Source: Lytechinus variegatus
Taxonomy: Eukaryota > Echinodermata > Echinoidea > Temnopleuroida > Toxopneustidae
Length of the DNA stretch: 64,000 nt
Direction of reading: 5' to 3'
NCBI RefSeq assembly: GCF_018143015.1
Contig: NC_054756.1
Span: 17,392,402 to 17,456,401, forward strand
The notes beneath the pieces were generated by a model. The model had not been told where the DNA came from and did no database searches. It worked only from the letters and a program-made list of their open reading frames with translations. Below, one piece after another: positions 38,405 through 48,612 of this stretch. Numbering within the stretch: the stretch's first letter is position 1; each line of letters begins with the position of its first letter. A program made the translations under genes and the position numbers.

Positions 38405-40240
38405 AAGCGGATCCGGGGGGCGGGGCGAGGGGCCCGACCCCCATCCCCCTGTTGGTGGAGAAAAAAAAGAAAACAAGGAAAAGGAGGGAAAAAAGAGGAG
38501 ACAAAAGAAGGGGAAACATAAAAATCGAGGAGGAAGACGAGTGAATAAAATAAGAGGAGGGGAAGACTAACAAAATTATAAAAAAATCTTTCATGTCACT
38601 ACGTAAACTTTTCGCTCACGCGCCACGTTCGCATTGCCTTTGAGGTGATTCACATGCATTGCTCAATGGAGCTTCAAATATCAAGTTTTGAAGTCAATAT
38701 GCAAAACATATTTCAGCTCGGAAATCGAGCAAATTTGTTTGATATACAAAATGATTTATAAATAGTGCTCTGTATGTTTGAGGGTCTAAATGTTACCATT
38801 TCCTGCTCGCGCTGCGCGCTCGCAAAATTTGATTTGTAAGGTACCTATTATTTTCCTGTATTCCATAAATTTCTCAAAATATCCCTATTCAAGTCAGATT
38901 GTCAAAGCGTATCAGCTAGAGCTGCACGCTCGTATTATTAATGTAGGAAGATTTCTAATAACTCATCCTTTTCATGATTTACAAAACATGAATATATAGA
39001 GTGTCAAAATTTTGGTGTAAATCTTAAATTTGTTCGCTCGCGCTCGCATTTTTCAAAAAGTGCTTAGATAGAATTTCCATTCTTCAGGTAAAAAGGTCAA
39101 AACTTTTAGCTCGCGCTTTGCGCTCGCATTATTTGATAGTCAAAATACGTTACGTCTTCATGGCTAACAAGCAGCCGTTAACAAATCCTGTTTTGATCAG
39201 ATCAAAACGTTTATTAAAAATAAAAAAAAAAATTACTCGCGCTTTGCGCTCGCATTGTTCATGTAGGAAGATTTCAAATTACTCATCCTGTTCATGATTT
39301 ACAAAACAAGAATAGAGTGTCCCATTTTTAAGTGTAAATCTCGATTTCTTCCGCTCGCGCTTCGCGGTCGCATCAATTATTATTTAGTGATATACTTATC
39401 CGTTTCATAATTGAAAAAAGTGCTTAGAATTTATATTCTTCAGGTATAAAAGTAAAAAATTCAGCTCACGCTTCCCGCTCGCACCATTTGATAGTCGAAA
39501 TATGTAACGTCTTAATGGCTAACAAGCAGCCGTTAACAGATCCTGTTTTGATCAGATCAAAACATATATTAAAACAAAAAATCTACTCGCGCTTCGCGCT
39601 CGCATTATTAATGTAGGAAGATTTCCTATTACTCACCCTTTTCATGATTTACAAAACATGAAAAGAGAGTCCCATTTTTAAGTGTAAATCTCGATTTATT
39701 TTCCACTCGCATCAATTATTTAGTGATATAATTATCCTTTTCACGATTGCAAAAAGCTCTTAGAATGTCTAGTCTTCAGGTGTAAAAGTCAAAATTTTCA
39801 GCTCGCGCGCTGCGCTCGCATTATTTGATAGTCGAAATATGTAACGTCTTCATGGCTAACAAGCAGCCATTAACATATCCTTTTTTTATCAGATCAAGAC
39901 GAATATAAGAATTCTGCTCGCGCTTCGCGCTCGCAGTAATTATTTAGTTGGATACACATCTCTTATAGGATCCCAAACATTGCCCAAAATGTTTTAAGGA
40001 CAAACTAACTAAAATAAAAAAGCTCGCGCTATTTAATTAAGGCTTATGATATTAGTATATATTTATGTTGATTTATAAGAATGAAGCATTGAAATGACTA
40101 TTAGGAATACCCCTTCAAAGAAACAAACAAAAATCAACTTTGAGCGGCCGATCCGTGAAAATGTGGTTTAAAAAAAATCCGGGCCCCCATCCCCTATAAT
40201 ATAATATATTATTGGTGAAGGATGGATCCGCACCTGTTTA
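38405..40240. mobile_element. GCGGATCC-ended element with GC-mirror-motif array
   Basis: Left GCGGATCCGGGGGGCGGGGC, right ending TGGATCCGCACCTG. This is the same terminal type as the element at 57954-62079, with which it shares the adjoining purine-rich segment and the first array units. Most of the interior is the mirror-motif array. The left end is decayed and no target duplication could be confirmed. Confidence 0.6.
38600..40035. repeat. ~115-bp tandem array with GCTCGCGCTTCGCGCTCG motif, higher-order period ~345 bp
   Basis: About a dozen units each begin with GCTCGCGCTTCGCGCTCGCA or variants (39108, 39236, 39350, 39463, 39586, 39801, 39916 and others). Three unit types alternate: A continues 'ttatttgatagtcgaaatat', B 'ttaatgtaggaagatttc', C 'tcaattatttagtgatat'. 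This gives a higher-order repeat of about 340-355 bp. The motif reads the same forwards and backwards on one strand (mirror repeat). Confidence 0.85.
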
Positions 40241-40334
40241 CATGTAATACAAAATCTAAGTTTAAGATAAATTGAAACATAATATCAAAATATGATACAA
40301 TGACACTAAAATATATATAATAAATGAACATTAA

Positions 40335-40655
40335 CATGTGTACATAATGTTTCTAAGCGATTTACATTCAGATTATTATTGCAATTATCATCGGATCGTC
40401 GCGTGCCCCCCACACAATGTATGAACTTCCTTCACTTCCTGGTGAGCATTCCACCCGGGACATTCCAACAAGAGTTCCGAGATACATAGGTTTTCGTATC
40501 CTACCAGATACCCATATATTACTACCCGGGTGGAGAGTGGCAAAGTGGCCTTGCAAAAGGACTCTAGGCTGCGGTATAATTCGAACACACAACCTTCTGG
40601 TGACAAGGCGAACGCTAGTGTCAGAGCCACTTCACCACAACGCTTCCACCCTGTT
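40335..40655 (-). mobile_element. Full-length tRNA-derived SINE, minus strand
   Basis: On the minus strand it starts GGAAGCGTTGTGGTGAAGTG (box A-like), has GGTTGTGTGTTCGAATTATA (box B-like), a ~200-bp body with two CCCGGGTGGA words, and ends 'gcaataataatctgaatgta' plus 'aatcgcttagaaac', a LINE-type tail. About 320 bp. Confidence 0.65.
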
Positions 40656-41113
40656 CCATTATAACGCTCCCAGAATCCACCCTTTTCCCTTTTTTCTGTA
40701 TCTTTTTTCCCTTTTTCTTGGTTTTGATACAGTTATCTTACATATACCTGCTTGATTTTGTCTCTAAAGCTTTGCTAAACACTCTGCGAAAATTAAGGTC
40801 ACACTTCTTTATGACACTTTTTCAGCCCAGCGCGCACTGGTCGATGGAATTTTGAAATCGCGATACCAGCGAAACCCTTGATTTATAATCCCATCAAGCG
40901 AATTTGACTATTGCCTTCCGTCTGGTATTTATGACTTCGATTAATTTTTTTGTGAACTGTGGGAAATTTTTGATTGAAAGATCGACTTCATCGTAATTTT
41001 TAAAATGTGCGTAAATTATTGTCACTCCTATCATATAAAGAATCAAGGAATAAATGAATGTTGTGAGAGAGGGGAGAATAACCGAAAGAGAGTAGTGAAA
41101 GTTTGAAAGACAT
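40656..41113. other. Intergenic, nothing recognised
   Basis: No domain-bearing ORF, RNA gene or inverted-end element seen. Confidence 0.45.
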
Positions 41114-41121
41114 TGGACAAG

Positions 41122-41678
41122 CCCGGGGGGGGGCACTTACATTGACGAGTGGATACCATGCGCGACCAAAAAACACTTAAAAAGGATGTCCTTTTCACGA
41201 TAGGGCACGTTACGTACGTAACGTGATAAGGGTGTCAAAAACACAAAAACAATGAAAAAAGGGTATCTATTTCGCTAGGAAAATTACGTGTTTAGGGTCG
41301 AATTTGCGAGGATGATAAAACAAAATTAAAATGTTTTATAAAGGATGTCCTTTTTGCCCCAACACCACGTGTTTAGAGTCCTATTTGCGCGAGGTGTAGA
41401 AGGTGGGGTCGCAATAAACCAAATAAGGTAAAGCCGACGACCGAATGACCCGTAACAATAAAACATTCCTGTACTTGTTAAGGGGTTCATTTCAGGGAAT
41501 ATTTGCCAAGAGTATCGTTTTGTTTCCAATACTTGTTAAGGGTAGGATTTCACAAGCCAATACTTGTTAAGGGGTGCATTTTCAGAATATGGAAATTACG
41601 TGTTTAGGGTGCTTTTCGAGACCCCATGGTCGCGCATGGTATCCACTCGTGAATGGAAGTGCCCCCCCCCCCCCCCGG
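41122..41678. mobile_element. 557-bp hAT-like MITE (CCCGGGGGGGGGCACTT ends)
   Basis: Left GAGTGGATACCATGCGCGAC just inside a G-run; right GTCGCGCATGGTATCCACTC just inside a C-run. These are perfect inverted complements over 20 bp and similar beyond. Flanks TGGACAAG (41114-41121) and TGGACGAG (41679-41686) match in 7 of 8 bases, fitting an aged hAT target duplication. The interior repeats 'acttgttaaggg' and 'cacgtgtttaggg'. Confidence 0.75.
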
Positions 41679-41832
41679 TGGACGAGCAATAAGCAAGTTA
41701 TGGCTATTTTAAAATTGAGATTCCTTAGGCTATGTAAATTTCAAATTGGTAACGTTACTTTTTGAAAAGTGGTAGACAACTTTCCCCGTAAGTGATGTCC
41801 TTAATTCTTATGGATTTGTAGTTCTCGCCTAT

Positions 41833-44618
41833 TAGTCCAGGATAGAAGAGGCATAACCTTGTTTTTTATATATACAATATTTTTTGATGGTGTCTTGTCA
41901 ATTCGAGGGTGCTGATTACGAATCTGAATGATGCCACTCGTGTAACCTTGAGCATTTTCCGCAAATTGGCAAAATCCAATATGGCCGCCAAAATATGCAA
42001 ATTACCCATGAAAATCATAAAATTGTCCGCACATTGGCTGTGAAATGCATGAAATTGTGTGGCAGGAGTGAAATACAATCTTAAAAAATAATTTTTGACA
42101 AAATATTTATCTTCCTGATATTAAAAATGGCCGCCATAGGCCATTGTTTACACTATCATGTACAATATGAATAGGGAAAACTAATTTTCACAAAAATGAG
42201 CACTAAACTGCAAAAATCGCGATGTATGAAGAAGTAATATATGCAAATCATCATTACTAATGAGATATATTACTTATTATGTCAAATATGGGAAAATTGC
42301 AGTATTTTGATATCTAAAATAGCCGCCACTGGCCCAAACAGTATTGCGTACAATGGCAATGGGGGCCAAAAAATTCTCAAGAGTGATCACTAAAATGCTT
42401 ATTATGAAGATTAAACAGTTGGAATACTGACTATAAACATAATTATTAACGGAATATATTACTAATATGCCATGTATGTGGTGAATGTTGTATTCTGATA
42501 TTCAAAATGGCTGCCAAAGGCCCTAAAAGTATTATACAGAAATGAGAAATGGGAGAAAAGAAATCACAAGAGTGAGCGCTAAAATGCATATAATGTGATA
42601 AATTAATTGGATACTGTCTAAAAACTTATTTTCTTACGAAATATATCATTCAGGTTTTAAGTTTGTGTTAAATATTGTATTTCGACTTTCAATAAGGCCG
42701 CCATCGACATTAACCGTATTATGTACAATGCAAAGTGGGAATCCAATATTCACAGGAGTGAGTACCATAAATGCACGTAATAGTGATCTATGAGTAAAAT
42801 ATTGTCTGAAAGCATAATTTCTATTAAGATATATCATTTATTCTGCCAGTTAGGTGATAAATACGGTTATTTTTAAGTTAAAATGGCCGCTACAGTCCCT
42901 TACAGTATTATACACAATATGAATGGGAACAAATCATTTGAACAGAATTTGGCTTTGCTTGGTCAAATGGTGATGTATGAGTGGAATGTTGTCTGAAAAC
43001 ATGATTTATAACAAAATATATCATATCTTATGTAATTTAGGTGATAAATACTGTATTTCAACATTCAAAATGGCTGCCATATGCCCTTTTTGTGAACATG
43101 AATTTTGTCTCCACCCAAAATGTATATTATACGATAAGTGCCTATTGTGGCCATTTTCAATTTAAAAATGCAGCATTTATCACCTTAATTACACAACATT
43201 ATGATATATCTAGTTAGAAACCATGGTTTTAGACAATTATTCACCTTTACATCACAATTCACAGTTATATGCAATGATTAGAGTCAAGCAAAGCCAATTT
43301 CTGTCAAAATTATATGTCCCATGTAACAATGTATACAATACTTTTAGGACCTATGGCAGCCATTTTGGATTTCAAAGTACACCATTTATTACCTCCACCA
43401 TGTCCACGACCAATATGTGATGTATTTAGTTAGAAATAATGTTTAAGACAATATCTTTACCCATACATCATAGTTATATGCATTTTATGATTCTCACTCT
43501 TGTGAAAATTAGTTTCCCTGTTCGCATGTTACATAAATTAGTTAGGGCTTGTAGAGGTTATTTTGAATGTCAAAATACAGTATTTATCACCTATATGAAA
43601 GAAGAAATGCGATGATTAAAAAAAATGTTTTCAAACAACGTTTTACTCATACAACAGGATTATATGGATGTCATAGTCAAGCAAATCCAAATTCGTACAA
43701 AATTATATGTCCCAATTCACATTGTAGATAATACTGTTAGGGCCTATAGGGGCCATTTTTAATTTCATAATACAGTATTTATCTCATGCATGACAAAAGA
43801 AATGATATGTCTTGCTATAAAACATGTTGTCAGACAATATTATACTCATAGATCACAATTACATGCATTGTATGTTTCTTACTCGTGTGAAAATTAGTTT
43901 CTCTATTCGCATTGTACATGATGAATATAGGGGCTATGGCGGCCATTTTGAATTTCAAAATACAGCATTTACCACATAAATGGCATATTTACAACTATGT
44001 TTTTAGTCAGTATTCCACTCGTTTATCTTAATAATATGCATTTTAATGCTCAATCTTCTCATTTTTTTGGCCCCGGCCATTGCCATTGTACATAATACTC
44101 TTTGGGCCAGTGGCGGCTATTTTAGATATCGAAATACAGCAATGTTCCCATATTTGACATAATAAGTAATATATCTCATTAGTAATGATGATTTGCATAT
44201 ATTACTTCGTTCATACATCGCGATTTTTGCAGTTTAGTGCTCATTTTTGTGAAAAATAAATTTCCCTATTCATATTGTACATGATAGTGTATATGATGGC
44301 CTATGGCGGCCATTTTGAATATCAGGAAGATAAATATTTTGTCAAAAATTATTTTTTAAGATTGTATTTCACTCCTGCCACACAATTTCATGCATTTCAC
44401 AGCCAATGTGCGGACAATTTTATGAATTTCATGGGTAATTTGCATATTTTGGCTGCCATATTGGATTTTGCCAATTTGCGGAAAATGCTCAAGGTTACAC
44501 GAGTGGCATCATTCAGATTCGTAATCAGCACCCTCGAATTGACAAGAAACCATCAACAAATATTGTATATATAAAAAACAAGGTTTGGTCAATTTCCTAT
44601 GGGGCCTATCCTGGACTA
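41833..44618. repeat. 2.8-kb palindrome built of ~185-bp modules
   Basis: The left arm starts TAGTCCAGGATA and the right arm ends TATCCTGGACTA. The arms are inverted copies through the whole ~1.39-kb length, highest near the ends (41860-42130 against 44320-44590). Each arm has about seven modules marked by ATGGCCGCCAT-like words: near 41980, 42127, 42316, 42506, 42693, 42882 and 43067 on the left, and their complements near 43350, 43548, 43745, 43928, 44103, 44305 and 44450 on the right. No ORF with a domain; the two matching ORFs near the ends are mirror reads of the arms. Confidence 0.88.
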
Positions 44619-44626
44619 TATTCCCC

Positions 44627-46014
44627 TGGGGCAGTAGGCCTAATCAAAATAAGGTAGCATATTGTTTTATATGATTCGAAGTAGGCCCAAAAAAATTACC
44701 CGGGTGCATGATATCATTATCAGTTTCTCTTGACCCTGTCACAGAAACAATTTACGTACAGGAATTTGCAATGTTAGTTTCAAGTCATCAGAAAAGAAAA
44801 CCTCCCCCGTGAACGACAGCGCATTGTTTTCCGGTCCTATGGCATTTGTCCGGCGACAATTGCTCGGATTGAAAATCTGCACGTTGAGCCTAATATAAAA
44901 TCTAACCTCCAAAAGTAAATAAACCCTTATTCTTATCTCTATATTATCAGGAACCCATTGCTCTCTTCTTCATCATCCCTTGTTAAAGCGCGTAGATGAC
45001 ATGTAATTTTGCGGATGCATTTTGCCCTATACAAACTTGTTTATTACTTACATTATTTTAAACTAAAACCCTATTACGTTCCTATGTACATAACCTGGGG
45101 CCCGTTGCAGAAAGAGTTGCAATCAATCGCAACTCTAAAAAATCACGCGCAACTTGGTTTTCAACCAATCAACAGCGCGCATTTGGGACTTGCGATTGAT
45201 TTTTTGACTTGCGTTTAAACGCAACTCTTTCTGCAACGGGCCCCTGATGTCCTCTGAGATATTCAGACCGGATGAAACATCGCAGGATCAAATATCGTGT
45301 CCAGTCAATTTTCCAGCCAGCAAAAGTCAGTTTCTGAAGCACATTCAAGTTAAACATTTTCTTACAAGCAAAACGATTGTGGGTCATACTTCCTTGGTAA
45401 CTGGTCACTTTTTGTTCCCTAATATTGTGGATATTTTTTTCAGAAAATTGTGTAAGTGTGCATATGATTCCCTTTTTTCTAGAACATAGGCCTAACTGAC
45501 AAAATAATGTCAAAATTCTTACTTTGTACCTCCATGCTCTTTAAAAGAGAAGACAAACTTTTCATGCTATTTAAGCCTATGGCTGACGGAGTTACAATTT
45601 AATTGCTATTGTTTGTTGGTTTGTAATTATTTTTGGTTTTATTTCCTCATCGTTTTTTCTTGTTTCGGTTTTACTTGACGCGAATCCCTTTTTTCTGTAA
45701 ATGGAAACTTTGCTTCATTTTTACCACTAGTCGTGTTCGATTGTATTTATCCTATTAACAAGAACTACGGCAACTAGGGAATTAGAGAAAATATATGCTT
45801 ACAAGTTACAACTGTGTTTGTAAACTTCCCTATGTTTTTGGTATTAACCCTCTATCAAATAGTCTCAATGAATACATGACAGGAATTGACAATTTAAGTT
45901 TCATGTTAGCAGGAAAGAAAATCTTCCACTTTTAGCTAAAGAAAATCTTCCAACATACCAAAAACGAGAGGGATATTCACTATCTGTTATTGAATGTAAT
46001 AATCTAATCTTCCA
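44627..46014. other. Intergenic with one foldback element
   Basis: Only the 45097-45244 element stands out; the rest is AT-rich and without recognised features. Confidence 0.45.
45097..45244. mobile_element. Foldback MITE (GGGGCCCGTTGCAGAAAG ends)
   Basis: Perfect inverted ends GGGGCCCGTTGCAGAAAGAG / CTCTTTCTGCAACGGGCCCC. Inner arms around 'ttgcaatcaatcgcaa' also pair. Confidence 0.8.
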
Positions 46015-47476
46015 TTCCTTAGAGCGAGTAGTTTTTTCACGATTATTAGACTATTGCATAGATAACAACCTCCTTGATCCCTTCCAATCTGCTTACCGCC
46101 CCCATCATAGTGTTGAAACCCTCCTCACAAATGTTACCAATCATGTTCTCCACGAGATCATATGGATAAGGGAAAAGTGACTGGTATGATACTCCTTGAT
46201 TTGTCAGCAGCATTCGACACCGTTAATCACACAGTCCTAATCAACACTCTCATATCTCTCGGTGTCAGTGGTAAGGCACTTCAATGGTTTAAATCATACC
46301 TCACACTTCACTCCCAGGCAGTAAGGATAAACGGTTGCCTTTCTGATTTTTACCACTTAAATGCGGAGTGCCGCAAGGCTCTGTGCATGGGCGGGCCCAC
46401 CATGTTCATGTTATATCTAACAGGTCTTAGGAATATTTTCCTTCAGCACTCACTCTCTTATCATATCTATGCTGACGATATTCAAATATATACGTCATTC
46501 AAACCCAATCAGAGCGATGCAGCTAGCGCTATCCACAATCTTGAGCGATGCGTTGACGATGTCCATATCTGGTTGAACTCACATTCACTTAAATTAAACC
46601 TTGCAAAATGTGAATTTATCATGTATGGATCCAAACCTCAATTAGAAAAGATTTCGATCAATTCAGTCACGCTCACCGGGCATGTAGTGTCCTTATCTAC
46701 TGCCTGCCGTAATCTAGGTATTTTTCTTGATTCCCAAATGACAATGTCCACACAGATTCAACGTATCTCTCAATCAGTTCGCTATCAGTTACGCAACCTA
46801 GGCTTCATCCGTAAATACCTCACCCGCAATGCCACAGAAAAAAATCACCCATGCTCTAATATCATCTCGACTAGATTTCGGAAATGCCCTAATGTTTGGT
46901 TTACCTCAAAATGCTCTTGCAAAACTTCAAAAATTACAGAATGCTGCTGCGCGTATAGTGACCCTCACCAATAAGCACAGCCACATCACACCCGTTCTGA
47001 AATCGCTACACTGGCTACCTGCTGAACAACGCGTTATTTTTAAGATTCTTTTATTACTCTTTCACTGTACACATGGATCCGCTCCTCTCTATAACATCTC
47101 CTTAATACACCAATATGCCCCTTCTAGATCTCTTCGTTCTCAAGACTCTGGTTTGATGGTTATCCCTAAAATCAAAACAAAGTGGGGGGAACGTACATTT
47201 GCCCATGCTGGGCCATTCGCTTGGAATTCTCTTCCTCGGACCATTAAAGATAGTAGCTCTGTTGAAATGTTTGATTTAAATCTAATCTTAAAACCTATAT
47301 GTTTAATTTTGCCTACAATTGATATTTATCCCTTCTATATTTTGTCTTCAGCACTTTTAATCTAAATACTTTTCCTTCTTTTTCACCTCTACTTTGCACT
47401 AGTGCGCCTATAGCATTCGATATTCTTATGGATTTGGCGCCATACAAATCATATATTATTATTATTATTATTATTA
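46015..47476 (+). pseudogene. Decayed CR1/L2-like LINE reverse transcriptase
   Basis: Non-LTR retrotransposon ORF2 remnant. Upstream frame: LERVVFSRLLDYCIDNNLLD then PFQSAYRPHHSVETLL. Main frame from 46162: motif A LLDLSAAFDTVNH, catalytic YADDIQIY at about 46465. C-terminal frame from about 46845: SRLDFGNALMFGLPQNAL, ERTFAHAGPFAWNSLPRTI. Frames change near 46160, around the GVPQGSV motif (46365-46400, out of frame) and near 46845, so the protein is broken. The 5' end, including any endonuclease, is missing. The 3' end is 'gatttggcgccatacaaatc' plus (ATT)n. CR1/L2/jockey-like clade is inferred from motifs. Confidence 0.85.
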
Positions 47477-48310
47477 ATACATAGTGGGAAAAAATGCAGA
47501 GAAGTCTGAAACAAACTGTTGTTTTCATTCAGTTATGTCCTCAGATCCATCTGGCACAAAATGGGTCAGGTTGTGTTAATTTGGGTGACAAAGTTGTTAC
47601 AAAATGTTTAGAAAAAAAAAATATCTTAATTATTTCAATTGATTAAAAATACAAAAGAAATGTTAAGAAATGTACCCATGGTCAGTTTGTTTTACGCTTT
47701 TTTTTCTTGAAACAGAGTGAAAATTAGCACTTCTGCGCAAACTGATTTCTGCAAGCTTTACAAAAATGGACAGTGCTCACTTAAGTGTAACATTTTTTAA
47801 AAATGTGTATTTTCATTTGATTAAAATTACGGGGAAGTCATTACAAAACGAAATTATATTAATGCAGTCAATTATTGCTGTGGTAAAAATATTGATTGAA
47901 ATCTAAGAAAGACCTGTCACCGATTTCTATTAAAAAAAATCATGTGACAAGAAACGGAAACACTTGAAAAATGAGGAAAACCCCTCCAAAATAAACAGAT
48001 ATTTCATAATGAACCTGTTGAGATATTTCCTTGAAAGAAATGGTCTATTTTCTGTGTATAAAATGAATTCAATATGATATCAACGAAAATCTGGCATCAC
48101 TGAAGAGGAAGTAAAAACAAAACTCTATCATACTCAAGAAGTATTCTCAATTGTGAGAAGCGACAACTGACAGGTTATTGACGATCGCCTTTCAATCTCT
48201 TCACTTGAGATTTCTATGTATTCAACGTTTGGGAAGTGTGATAAAACTTGTACATGTTGTATATGAACACTGGAAAACAAGGGTAATGGTGAGAGCTAGT
48301 CAAGGCAAAT
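47477..48310. other. Upstream region of the CUB gene
   Basis: AT-rich; no repeat or domain recognised. The promoter of the plus-strand CUB gene is presumably here but I cannot point to a core element. Confidence 0.4.
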
Positions 48311-48389
48311 ATGACTCTCTCTTTGGTCTATATGGTGCTTCTCTCAGCCTATATCACAAATGCGTTTGCACAGGCAGTTCAATGGACAC
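48311..48389 (+). CDS. CUB gene exon 1, signal peptide
   Basis: Encodes MTLSLVYMVLLSAYITNAFA then QAVQWT. It is a typical secretion signal: hydrophobic core LVYMVLLSAYI and small residues at the likely cleavage site (NAFA|QA). An in-frame TGA at 48290-48292 lies upstream and this is the first ATG after it. Donor C|GTAAGT gives phase 1, matching the CUB exons. Confidence 0.6.
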
Positions 48390-48557
48390 GTAAGTATTTC
48401 AACATTATGATTAAACTTACATGATAAAACCTGTATAGGCCATAATTGGTTATATCTATCGATTTTTAAACAAAAATTATTTCGATCGAATTACCGATCA
48501 AAATAAAATATCTGCGTGTTCATCACTTGTTTATATACCTTCTCAAGCATGGCATAG

Positions 48558-48612
<55 letters not shown>

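Noticed and set aside
41866..44574. Two nearly identical ORFs (minus 41866-42078, plus 44275-44574) as a duplicated gene
   Set aside because: They are mirror reads of the two palindrome arms with no domain or codon signal.
46162..46974. 270-codon reverse transcriptase as a functional gene
   Set aside because: The conserved GVPQGSV region and the N- and C-terminal parts lie in other frames and the 5' end is missing, so it is a dead LINE copy.
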